DNA of 13,141 nt, taken from contig CAMVBK010000073.1 of NCBI GenBank assembly GCA_947165685.1, forward strand, positions 1 through 13,141, read 5' to 3'. The position numbers and the translations under genes are program-made. The first letter of the stretch is position 1. Each line of letters starts with the position of its first letter. Below, in pieces: positions 7,809-13,141 of the stretch. This stretch comes from F23-D06 sp947165685. Lineage in GTDB: Bacteria > Bacteroidota > Bacteroidia > Bacteroidales > WCHB1-69. The notes under the pieces were generated by a model. The model worked only from the letters and a program-made list of their open reading frames with translations. It had not been told where the DNA came from and made no database searches.

Positions 7809-7961
7809 ATGAGTCGAAAGGAAAAACATCAAGTTCACGCGTGAAGTTTTAATGTTCGGATTCCAGCAGAATTGTATGCTAAAATCGCCATGTCCGCCCA
7901 AGAAGCTGGTGTTTCATTAAACGCTTACATTCAAAAAATATTAGCTGCCGTGGTATTATAG
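7809..7961 (+). pseudogene. HicB-like ribbon-helix-helix mini-gene interrupted by an in-frame TGA
   Basis: From ATG 7809 the frame reads MSRKEKHQVHA, then TGA at 7842-7844, then SFNVRIPAELYAKIAM and SAQEAGVSLNAYIQKIL to TAG at 7959-7961. The part after the stop matches the DNA-binding C-terminal segment of HicB-family antitoxins: the (K/S)FNVRIP strand, ELY..IA helix, and G(V/I)SLNxYI turn and helix. The typical sequence before FNVRIP has Gly, so a GGA to TGA change would explain the stop. The usual N-terminal HicB domain and a partner hicA toxin gene are absent on both sides. TGA is the normal stop of murF and anmK in this window, so recoding is not supported. The region is about 39% GC by hand count, clearly below the neighbouring genes. 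It could be a decaying antitoxin orphan, a base-call error in an intact small gene, or a short protein restarted at TTG 7872 or ATG 7890. Confidence 0.65.
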
Positions 7962-7990
7962 CGTAATTGAGGGAAACGGCAACTTTTTTT
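7944..7990 (+). terminator. Possible weak terminator after the HicB-like mini-gene
   Basis: A six-pair stem core (TGCCGT 7946-7951 with ACGGCA 7976-7981, extended by one pair after a mismatch) encloses a 24-nt loop and is followed by seven T at 7984-7990. The stem overlaps the end of the reading frame. The long loop makes this uncertain; if it works, the phosphatase gene needs a promoter in the remaining 30 bp. Confidence 0.3.
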
Positions 7991-8020
7991 CAAAACGATA
8001 TATAACAAGTTGATTGAAAA

Positions 8021-8917
8021 ATGATTACAGAAAACCGAAATGTGGCTATCGCCTACGACTTCGACGGGACGCTTGCGCCGGGCAACATGCAGGAATACAA
8101 CTTCATCCCCGACCTTAACATGGACAAGGGGACGTTCTGGCAAGAGGCCAACGAACTGGCCAAAAAGCACGATATGGACGAGGTCCTTGCCTACATGCAC
8201 CTGATGCTGATCAAGGCCAAGGAGCAAAATCTCGACATCCGCGAGGCGACTTTCATGAAATACGGGGAAAAAATCACCTTTTTTGAAGGAGTGGAGCGCT
8301 ATTTCGACCGCATCAACGCCTACGCAGCCTCGCAAAACCTCCATTTGGAGCATTTCATCATCTCTTCAGGACTGCGCGAAATCGTGAAAGGCACGGCCAT
8401 CGCAAAACATTTCAAAAGCATCTTCGCCTCCGGGTTCCAGTACGACGAAAACGGGATTGCCTGCTGGCCCGCCCTCGGGGTGAACTACACCAACAAGACG
8501 CAGTTCCTCTTCCGCATCAACAAAGGCATCTACAATTCATACGACAACACATTGATTAACAAGTCAATGCCGGAAGATGAACGTGCGGTGCCCTTCTCGA
8601 ACTTCATCTACATTGGCGACGGCGAGACCGATGTGCCTGCCATGAAGATGGTCAACCTCTACGGCGGCACCACCATCGCCGTCTATAATCCGCAGTCCGT
8701 GGCCACACCCACGCACCCCCGCTCCTCCAAGGATGTCTGCATCGACCTCATCCGCCACAACCGCGCCGACTATATCGCCCCCACGGTCTATACCGAAAAC
8801 AGCGAGCTGGACCTCATCCTCAAGAGGGTCATCGACAAAATCGCGATGGAGCAGGATCTTCTTAACATCAAGTACAAAGAATTAGGAATGGAAATCAGAA
8901 ATCAACGGGCGGATTAA
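8021..8917 (+). CDS. HAD-superfamily phosphatase (phosphoserine-phosphatase-like subclass)
   Basis: The 298-residue product has the HAD motifs in order. Motif I is DFDGTLAP with nucleophile D13 and acid/base D15. Motif II is FIISSG with Ser115 or Ser116, and the motif III Lys is probably K159 (TNKTQF). Motif IV is IYIGDGETDVPAMK with D200 and D204. A helical cap lies between motifs I and II (~20-105), as in the C1-cap phosphoserine-phosphatase-like group. It should hydrolyse a phosphomonoester in the cytoplasm; the substrate cannot be told from sequence. It is somewhat longer than SerB-like enzymes, with a C-terminal helical tail (~255-298). It appears monocistronic: 328 bp separate it from the lipoprotein gene and 122 bp from murF. 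No exact TAnnTTTG box lies just upstream; TATATAAC near 7999-8006 is a weak substitute. Confidence 0.85.
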   Translation: MITENRNVAIAYDFDGTLAPGNMQEYNFIPDLNMDKGTFWQEANELAKKHDMDEVLAYMHLMLIKAKEQNLDIREATFMKYGEKITFFEGVERYFDRINAYAASQNLHLEHFIISSGLREIVKGTAIAKHFKSIFASGFQYDENGIACWPALGVNYTNKTQFLFRINKGIYNSYDNTLINKSMPEDERAVPFSNFIYIGDGETDVPAMKMVNLYGGTTIAVYNPQSVATPTHPRSSKDVCIDLIRHNRADYIAPTVYTENSELDLILKRVIDKIAMEQDLLNIKYKELGMEIRNQRAD

Positions 8918-9039
8918 ACGATATGGTGGTGGTTCATTGTATGTTTTGACGGAGAAAAACGGGGAAAAATGGTTTTGCTTGATGTCCGAAATTCGGGATT
9001 CTTTATAGTATTAATATGAATATCAATTAGATACAAAAA

Positions 9040-10293
9040 ATGGAAAAACTATACGAAAAATACCTACAAACCTCGGGCGTCTGCACAGACAGCCGAAATC
9101 TGACGGAAGAATGCTTATTCGTGTGCCTAAAGGGAGCCAATTTCGACGGGAACCGCTTCGCCGCCGAAGTTCTGAAACAAGGCGCGAAATACGTCATCAC
9201 CGAAAACCGCGACCTACTGGGGAATCCCCGCGCAATAGTGGTCGAAGACTCGCTCCTGACCCTCCAGCAACTGGCCCACTACCACCGCCAGCAGTTGAAA
9301 ATGCCCGTCATCGGCATCACCGGCACGAATGGTAAAACCACCACCAAAGAACTGATAAATGCCGTTTTGTCAAGCACTTTCAAAACAACCTGCACGAAAG
9401 GGAATCTTAACAACCATATTGGGGTGCCGCTCACATTGCTCTCCATCAAGCCCACCGACGAAATGGCCATCGTGGAGATGGGGGCCAACCACGTCGGGGA
9501 AATCGACGCGCTCTGCAAAATTGCCGAACCCGACTTCGGCCTCATCACCAACATCGGGGTGGCCCATATCGAGGGTTTCGGCTCGAAAGAGAACATCATA
9601 AAGACAAAAAAGGCTTTGTACCAGCATGTTATAGCCAACAACGGCACCCTGTTCGTGAACGAGACGGACACGATTTTGCGCGACGGGCTAAACTACGACA
9701 AGGTGGTTTTTTATGGGAAAGACGCTGAAAACCAGATTGTTTCAATGAATCCATATCTTACCATCCGTATCGGGGCGGAGACGGTGGCCACTCACCTGAC
9801 CGGCAGCTATAACATCTGGAATTTCCTCGGTGCCGCCGCCATCGGTCGCTTTTTCCACATCGAAGACCACGCCATCGCCAAAGCATTAGGGGATTACGTT
9901 CCATCCAACCACCGGTCGCAGGTGAATCGAATCGGCAGCAACATCATCATTTCCGACTACTACAACGCCAACCTGACCAGCATGACCGCCGCGCTCAAGA
10001 ATCTGGCGCAGTTAGAACATCCCCGCAAAGTAGCCGTCTTGGGCGACATGCGGGAACTCGGCGACTTAAGTGTCGAAGCGCATACAGAAATTGCACAACT
10101 AACTGATAACCTGCATATTGAAGCCTATTTTGTAGGACAGGAATTCGGAAAAGTCACAAGCCAAAACACCTTCGCCGATGTGGAAGAGGCCAATGCTCAT
10201 TTCACCGCGCATCCGATAGAAAACGCCATGATCCTGGTAAAAGGCTCCAACAGTATGCACCTCAACAAGTTAACCGCAATATTGGGCGCATGA
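9040..10293 (+). CDS. murF: UDP-N-acetylmuramoyl-tripeptide--D-alanyl-D-alanine ligase
   Basis: The enzyme adds D-Ala-D-Ala to UDP-MurNAc-tripeptide with ATP, the last cytoplasmic step of the peptidoglycan nucleotide precursor. Visible in the 417 residues: an N-terminal substrate domain with TDSR (16-19), the Mur-ligase P-loop GITGTNGKTTTKE (92-104; Lys99), the KGNLNNHIGVPLTLL segment (120-134) and VEMGANHVGEI (145-155) typical of MurF. Further on are TNIGVAHIEGFGS (170-182) with following lysines, DYYNANLTSM (306-315; usually D-x-YNANP, here Leu for Pro) and GDMRELG (335-341). It is slightly shorter than E. coli MurF. Many Bacteroidetes also encode a MurF-alanine racemase fusion; this copy is unfused. 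Its TGA overlaps the anmK start (ATGA), implying translational coupling. No clear promoter box is visible in the AT-rich 122-bp upstream gap. Confidence 0.95.
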   Translation: MEKLYEKYLQTSGVCTDSRNLTEECLFVCLKGANFDGNRFAAEVLKQGAKYVITENRDLLGNPRAIVVEDSLLTLQQLAHYHRQQLKMPVIGITGTNGKTTTKELINAVLSSTFKTTCTKGNLNNHIGVPLTLLSIKPTDEMAIVEMGANHVGEIDALCKIAEPDFGLITNIGVAHIEGFGSKENIIKTKKALYQHVIANNGTLFVNETDTILRDGLNYDKVVFYGKDAENQIVSMNPYLTIRIGAETVATHLTGSYNIWNFLGAAAIGRFFHIEDHAIAKALGDYVPSNHRSQVNRIGSNIIISDYYNANLTSMTAALKNLAQLEHPRKVAVLGDMRELGDLSVEAHTEIAQLTDNLHIEAYFVGQEFGKVTSQNTFADVEEANAHFTAHPIENAMILVKGSNSMHLNKLTAILGA

Positions 10294-11354
10294 AAAACGA
10301 ATGGAACGGCATCGGAGTGATGTCGGGCACCTCCTTGGACGGCATCGACTTGGCCTGGTGCCATTTTACCCGAAAGAAAGATGGGAAATGGGACTATCGC
10401 ATCGAAAAAGCGGTAACGGTTCCCTATTCCGCCACAATGCGGGAACGGTTGGCCGATGCTACACAACTATCTGCTTTTGAGTACGTTAAACTCAACAACG
10501 ATGTGGCGGAATGCTTTGCAACGGCTATCAACGATTGGTTGGGTGAAGGTCCGCGCCCGGACTTCATTGCTTCGCACGGGCACACCGTGTTCCACCAGCC
10601 GTCCAGCGGGCTGACCACGCAGATTGGCAATGGAGCCGTTATGGCAGCACGAACCGGCATTACGACGGTATGCGACTTCCGCACCAAAGACGTGGCGCTG
10701 GGCGGCCAAGGAGCTCCGTTAGTGCCCATCGGCGACGAGCTGTTGTTCGGCGAGTACGATGCCTGTCTCAATTTGGGTGGATTTTCAAATATCTCATATC
10801 GCATTGACAAACAACGAATTGCATACGACATATCACCCTGCAACATGGCCTTGAACCTGTTGGCCAACCGTGCCGGACTTCCCTACGACGAAAATGGAAA
10901 GCTGTCGCGCGGCGGGGTCATCATCCCCGAACTTTTGCGACAACTGAACACCCTTGACTACTACCGCCAAACACCTCCGAAATCGTTAGGCAAAGAGTGG
11001 TTTGAAGAGCTATTTCTTCCTGTTTTGCAACTATTTATCCCAAAAGAGACTTTGGCGAATGTGGCACGAACCGTGGTGGAACACATCGCGATGCAACTGG
11101 CAGCCAACGTTCCTGCCACGGCCAAAACGTTGCTGGTCACAGGTGGTGGAGCGCACCATTCTTTTCTAATACAACAACTTCAAAATCAATGTGATAAGTT
11201 AAAAATTATGCTCCCGGAGCGTTTGATTATTGACTACAAAGAAGCCTTGATTTTCGCATTCTTGGGTTTGCTGCGGTTGAACGGGGAGGTCAATTGCCTG
11301 AGCAGTGTCACGGGCGCAAGTGTGGACAGTTGCGGCGGATGCGTGTATGTGTGA
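10290..11354 (+). CDS. anmK: Anhydro-N-acetylmuramic acid kinase
   Basis: AnmK hydrolyses the 1,6-anhydro ring and phosphorylates anhydro-MurNAc to MurNAc-6-phosphate, a cytoplasmic step of cell-wall recycling. The 354-residue product has the family's ATP loop GVMSGTSLDGID (9-20), the ASHGHTVFHQP segment (94-104) with QIGNG following, and VCDFRTKDVALGGQGAPLVP (127-146). The catalytic-aspartate segment AYDISPCN has D180. Also present are the second nucleotide motif VTGGGAH (283-289), the KEALIFAFLGLLRL helix (317-330) and the C-terminal SSVTGAS..SCGG. The DISPCN form differs from proteobacterial DTGPGN, as I recall is common in Bacteroidetes copies. The start ATG lies inside the murF stop (ATGA, 10290-10293), so the two are very likely co-translated. 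The murQ etherase that normally acts next is not in the window. Confidence 0.94.
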   Translation: MKNEWNGIGVMSGTSLDGIDLAWCHFTRKKDGKWDYRIEKAVTVPYSATMRERLADATQLSAFEYVKLNNDVAECFATAINDWLGEGPRPDFIASHGHTVFHQPSSGLTTQIGNGAVMAARTGITTVCDFRTKDVALGGQGAPLVPIGDELLFGEYDACLNLGGFSNISYRIDKQRIAYDISPCNMALNLLANRAGLPYDENGKLSRGGVIIPELLRQLNTLDYYRQTPPKSLGKEWFEELFLPVLQLFIPKETLANVARTVVEHIAMQLAANVPATAKTLLVTGGGAHHSFLIQQLQNQCDKLKIMLPERLIIDYKEALIFAFLGLLRLNGEVNCLSSVTGASVDSCGGCVYV

Positions 11355-11397
11355 GAACATTTTCATCGACCAAGGTTTTGCATTGCCCAATTTTTTC

Positions 11398-11405
11398 TAC
11401 CTTTG
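11398..11405 (+). promoter_or_regulatory. Promoter -7 element for the DUF62/omega-amidase operon
   Basis: TACCTTTG fits TAnnTTTG exactly and lies 30 bp before ATG 11436. TTTG at 11377-11380 could be the -33 box with a rather short 17-bp spacer. The position, 43 bp after the anmK stop, suggests the next two genes form a separate transcription unit. Confidence 0.65.
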
Positions 11406-11435
11406 CAAACTGAAATTTTATAGAGCCAAATACTT

Positions 11436-12206
11436 ATGAATCAAATAGTCACACTGTTAAGCGACTGGCGCTTGCGCGACCCGTATGTGGCCATGCTCAA
11501 AGGCACACTCCTCAAAAGTCTGCCCGATGCACAAATCATCGACATCACCCACTATGCCGACAAGTTCAACCTCATACAAACCGCGCTGCTGATGAAAACC
11601 GCCTACCAGTCGTTTCCGAAAGGATCCATTCATCTATTGCTGACCAACATGTCGCTGAATTCCACCTTCTCGCCCGTACTGCTACAACACGAAGGCCACC
11701 ACTTCATCGGCGAGGACAATGGCACTTTTTTTCTGATGTTTGGTCATGAAGCGGCATTGAATGGGTTTCAACTATCTGATTCAAAAGAAAATACGTTGGG
11801 CCAAATGTGCCAGCTTATCCAACTTATACGGGATGGTCATGTTGAGGAGGAAGCGTCGCAATACACGAAATTCAAACGAATGTTCATGGAATTGCCGGAA
11901 AACGACACTTCCAATCAGCGTATCGAAGGTCAGATTATCTATATCGACGCCTTCAACAACGCCGTCACAGACATTCCTGCGGCAATGTTCCATAATGCCG
12001 TAGGGAAACGTCCGTTCACAGCCACCATCCAGTCGAAAGGCTTATGGACCATCACGAAACATTACGACCGCTATCAAATGTCTGATAATGAAATGTTTCT
12101 TTGTGACAACGCATTGGGTTACATTGAAATCGCCTCCTACCAGGCTGACGTGGCAATTTTGACGGATCTGGAACCCGGCGACAAAGTATATATCAAATAC
12201 GAATAG
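11436..12206 (+). CDS. DUF62 / SAM hydroxide adenosyltransferase family protein
   Basis: The 256-residue product aligns in pattern with the DUF62 family, whose characterised members split S-adenosylmethionine into adenosine and methionine using water (or halide in SalL and fluorinase). Seen: the N-terminal IVTLLSDWRLRDPYVAMLKG (4-23; D10), IIDITHY (34-40), FPKGSIHLL (60-68), the GEDNG loop (92-96), GQIIYIDAFNNAVTDI (165-180) and the C-terminal GYIEIASYQADVAILTDLEPGDKVYI (228-253). Odd: the stretch after the third strand, which in canonical members carries VDPGVG-type residues, reads LTNMSLNSTFS (69-79). The Asp and Arg expected there are missing, so SAM hydrolysis cannot be assumed. Distant Bacteroidetes homologues may share this form. 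The next gene starts 1 bp after the stop, so the pair is an operon. Confidence 0.8.
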   Translation: MNQIVTLLSDWRLRDPYVAMLKGTLLKSLPDAQIIDITHYADKFNLIQTALLMKTAYQSFPKGSIHLLLTNMSLNSTFSPVLLQHEGHHFIGEDNGTFFLMFGHEAALNGFQLSDSKENTLGQMCQLIQLIRDGHVEEEASQYTKFKRMFMELPENDTSNQRIEGQIIYIDAFNNAVTDIPAAMFHNAVGKRPFTATIQSKGLWTITKHYDRYQMSDNEMFLCDNALGYIEIASYQADVAILTDLEPGDKVYIKYE

Positions 12207-12207
12207 C

Positions 12208-12972
12208 ATGTTTACTATAGGATTGGTTCAAGCGGACATAAAGCCGAACAACAAGGCCGGAAACCTCAAGCATTATTCCGAATGGCTGGAGCAGGAAATA
12301 CGGGAACCTGTTCATTTGCTGGTGTTTCCGGAAATGTTCCATTGCGGGTTTTCGCCCAACATCCTGGAAGATGCGGAACCCGACAACGGAGACAGCATCT
12401 ATTTTCTCTACATGACGGCCTACAAGTTCCAATGCGACGTGGTGGCCACTTTGCCGATTCGGAAAGACGGCAAGCTCTATAACCGTTTAGTCTGGTTCTC
12501 CCGGGACCGTATTTTGGGCAGTTACGACAAGCATCACCTGTTCATGGGCGAAGAGGAGTTTTTCACACCCGGCGAAAGCAAGACCATCGTTAACACTTTG
12601 GGTTACAAATTCTTGCCACTCATCTGTTTTGATGTAAGATTTCCCGAATGGAGCAGGAACAGAATGGTGAAAAACCAGTTCGACTACGACTGCCTGCTCT
12701 ATACGGCCAATTTCCCGGCACCGCGCGAAAGCGAATTGATTACCCTGGCGCAAGCCCGTGCCATCGAAAACCAGGCGTATGCCCTTGTGGTGAACCGTAC
12801 CGGCGTTGACGGCTACGGACGCCGACATGCAGGAGGCTGCGCGGTCATCAATCCGCACGGCGAAATCGAGGCCAAAACCACCTCCTCGGAAGAACAAATT
12901 TTGATTCATTCTTGCAACTTCGACACCCTAAAACCCCTAAGAGAGCTGTTCCCGGTCTCTAAATTCTGGTAG
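12208..12972 (+). CDS. Nitrilase-superfamily omega-amidase, YafV type
   Basis: The 254-residue product has the Glu-Lys-Cys triad of carbon-nitrogen hydrolases: E42 in VFPEMF, K108 in GSYDKHHLF and nucleophile C140 in LICFDVRFPEW. The CFDVRFPEW form and the GEEEFFTPGES segment (114-124) match the YafV/Nit2 omega-amidases, and the length is nearly that of E. coli YafV. These cytoplasmic enzymes deaminate 2-oxoglutaramate (and 2-oxosuccinamate) to 2-oxoglutarate and ammonia, clearing the product of glutamine transamination. In methionine salvage that transamination regenerates methionine. The gene starts 1 bp after the DUF62 gene and must share its transcript. The C terminus (PVSKFW) is intact; no strong terminator follows before the tRNA promoter. 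The symbol is left blank because yafV is an E. coli name. Confidence 0.87.
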   Translation: MFTIGLVQADIKPNNKAGNLKHYSEWLEQEIREPVHLLVFPEMFHCGFSPNILEDAEPDNGDSIYFLYMTAYKFQCDVVATLPIRKDGKLYNRLVWFSRDRILGSYDKHHLFMGEEEFFTPGESKTIVNTLGYKFLPLICFDVRFPEWSRNRMVKNQFDYDCLLYTANFPAPRESELITLAQARAIENQAYALVVNRTGVDGYGRRHAGGCAVINPHGEIEAKTTSSEEQILIHSCNFDTLKPLRELFPVSKFW

Positions 12973-13035
12973 AGAGAGGCATCTTAGAAGATACTAAATT
13001 ATTGATACTCAGTTAAAAATAAAAAAAATTATTTT

Positions 13036-13068
13036 TTTGTCGGAGTGTAAGAAAAAAGTGTATATTTG
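13036..13068 (+). promoter_or_regulatory. Bacteroidetes-type promoter for the tRNA-Phe gene
   Basis: TTTG at 13036-13039 and TATATTTG at 13061-13068 are separated by 21 bp, an ideal match to the Bacteroides -33/-7 consensus. The tRNA starts 18 bp downstream. The A/T-only inverted repeat at 13015-13036 just upstream could also act as a weak terminator for the omega-amidase transcript. Confidence 0.8.
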
Positions 13069-13086
13069 CAGCCTCAAACCAACGAT

Positions 13087-13141
<55 letters not shown>

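Noticed and set aside
7842..7844. TGA read as Gly (recoded stop) in the HicB-like frame
   Set aside because: murF and anmK in the same window end with TGA and give normal family C termini there, so TGA acts as a stop in this genome.
8986..8996. Palindrome CCGAAATTCGG and the imperfect AT-rich inverted repeat near 9010-9027 upstream of murF
   Set aside because: The first cannot form a hairpin (1-base loop), the second is imperfect and A/T-only, and neither has a T-run or links to a known regulator.
13015..13036. A/T-only hairpin as a terminator for the omega-amidase gene
   Set aside because: All pairs are A-T and it overlaps the tRNA promoter. It is noted in the promoter entry but not claimed as a feature.

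Overview
The window reads as chromosomal DNA from an anaerobic, fermentative member of the Bacteroidetes, most likely order Bacteroidales. Several genes are preceded by the Bacteroidetes-type -7 element TAnnTTTG, and Shine-Dalgarno sites are weak or absent. The window also holds an [FeFe]-hydrogenase system, an outer-membrane protein ending in Phe, and protein families with Bacteroidetes-style motifs. All full-length genes are on the + strand. I see no phage genes, insertion sequence or CRISPR array.

Layout. (1) 1-935: the 3' end of an [FeFe]-hydrogenase catalytic subunit, then a NuoE/HydC-like [2Fe-2S] subunit. Together they look like the end of an NAD(P)H-linked, possibly electron-bifurcating, hydrogenase operon, closed by a strong terminator at 958-987. 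(2) 1134-2483: a phosphomannomutase/phosphoglucomutase with its own promoter. (3) 2550-7691: two envelope genes. The first is an unusually large outer-membrane protein that joins a degenerate peptidase-MA-like domain, a TolB-type propeller and a C-terminal beta-barrel. The second, with its own promoter and terminator, is an OmpA-like lipoprotein with TPR repeats. The pair recalls TolB and Pal. (4) 7692-8020: a gap holding a terminator, a promoter, a 19-bp palindrome and a short HicB-like ribbon-helix-helix reading frame interrupted by an in-frame TGA. (5) 8021-8917: a HAD-superfamily phosphatase. (6) 9040-11354: murF and anmK overlapping by 4 bp, which joins peptidoglycan precursor synthesis to recycling of anhydro-MurNAc. 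(7) 11436-12972: a DUF62/SAM-hydrolase-family protein and a YafV-type omega-amidase 1 bp apart, behind one promoter. (8) 13036-13141: a promoter and the 5' part of a tRNA-Phe(GAA) gene cut by the window edge.

Most of the window is housekeeping and envelope biology. The parts most worth a second look are the TGA-interrupted HicB-like mini-gene with a palindrome between promoter and start codon, the TolB-propeller/barrel protein beside a Pal-like lipoprotein, and the DUF62 protein, which lacks the family's VDPGVG-type motif yet sits against an omega-amidase gene.
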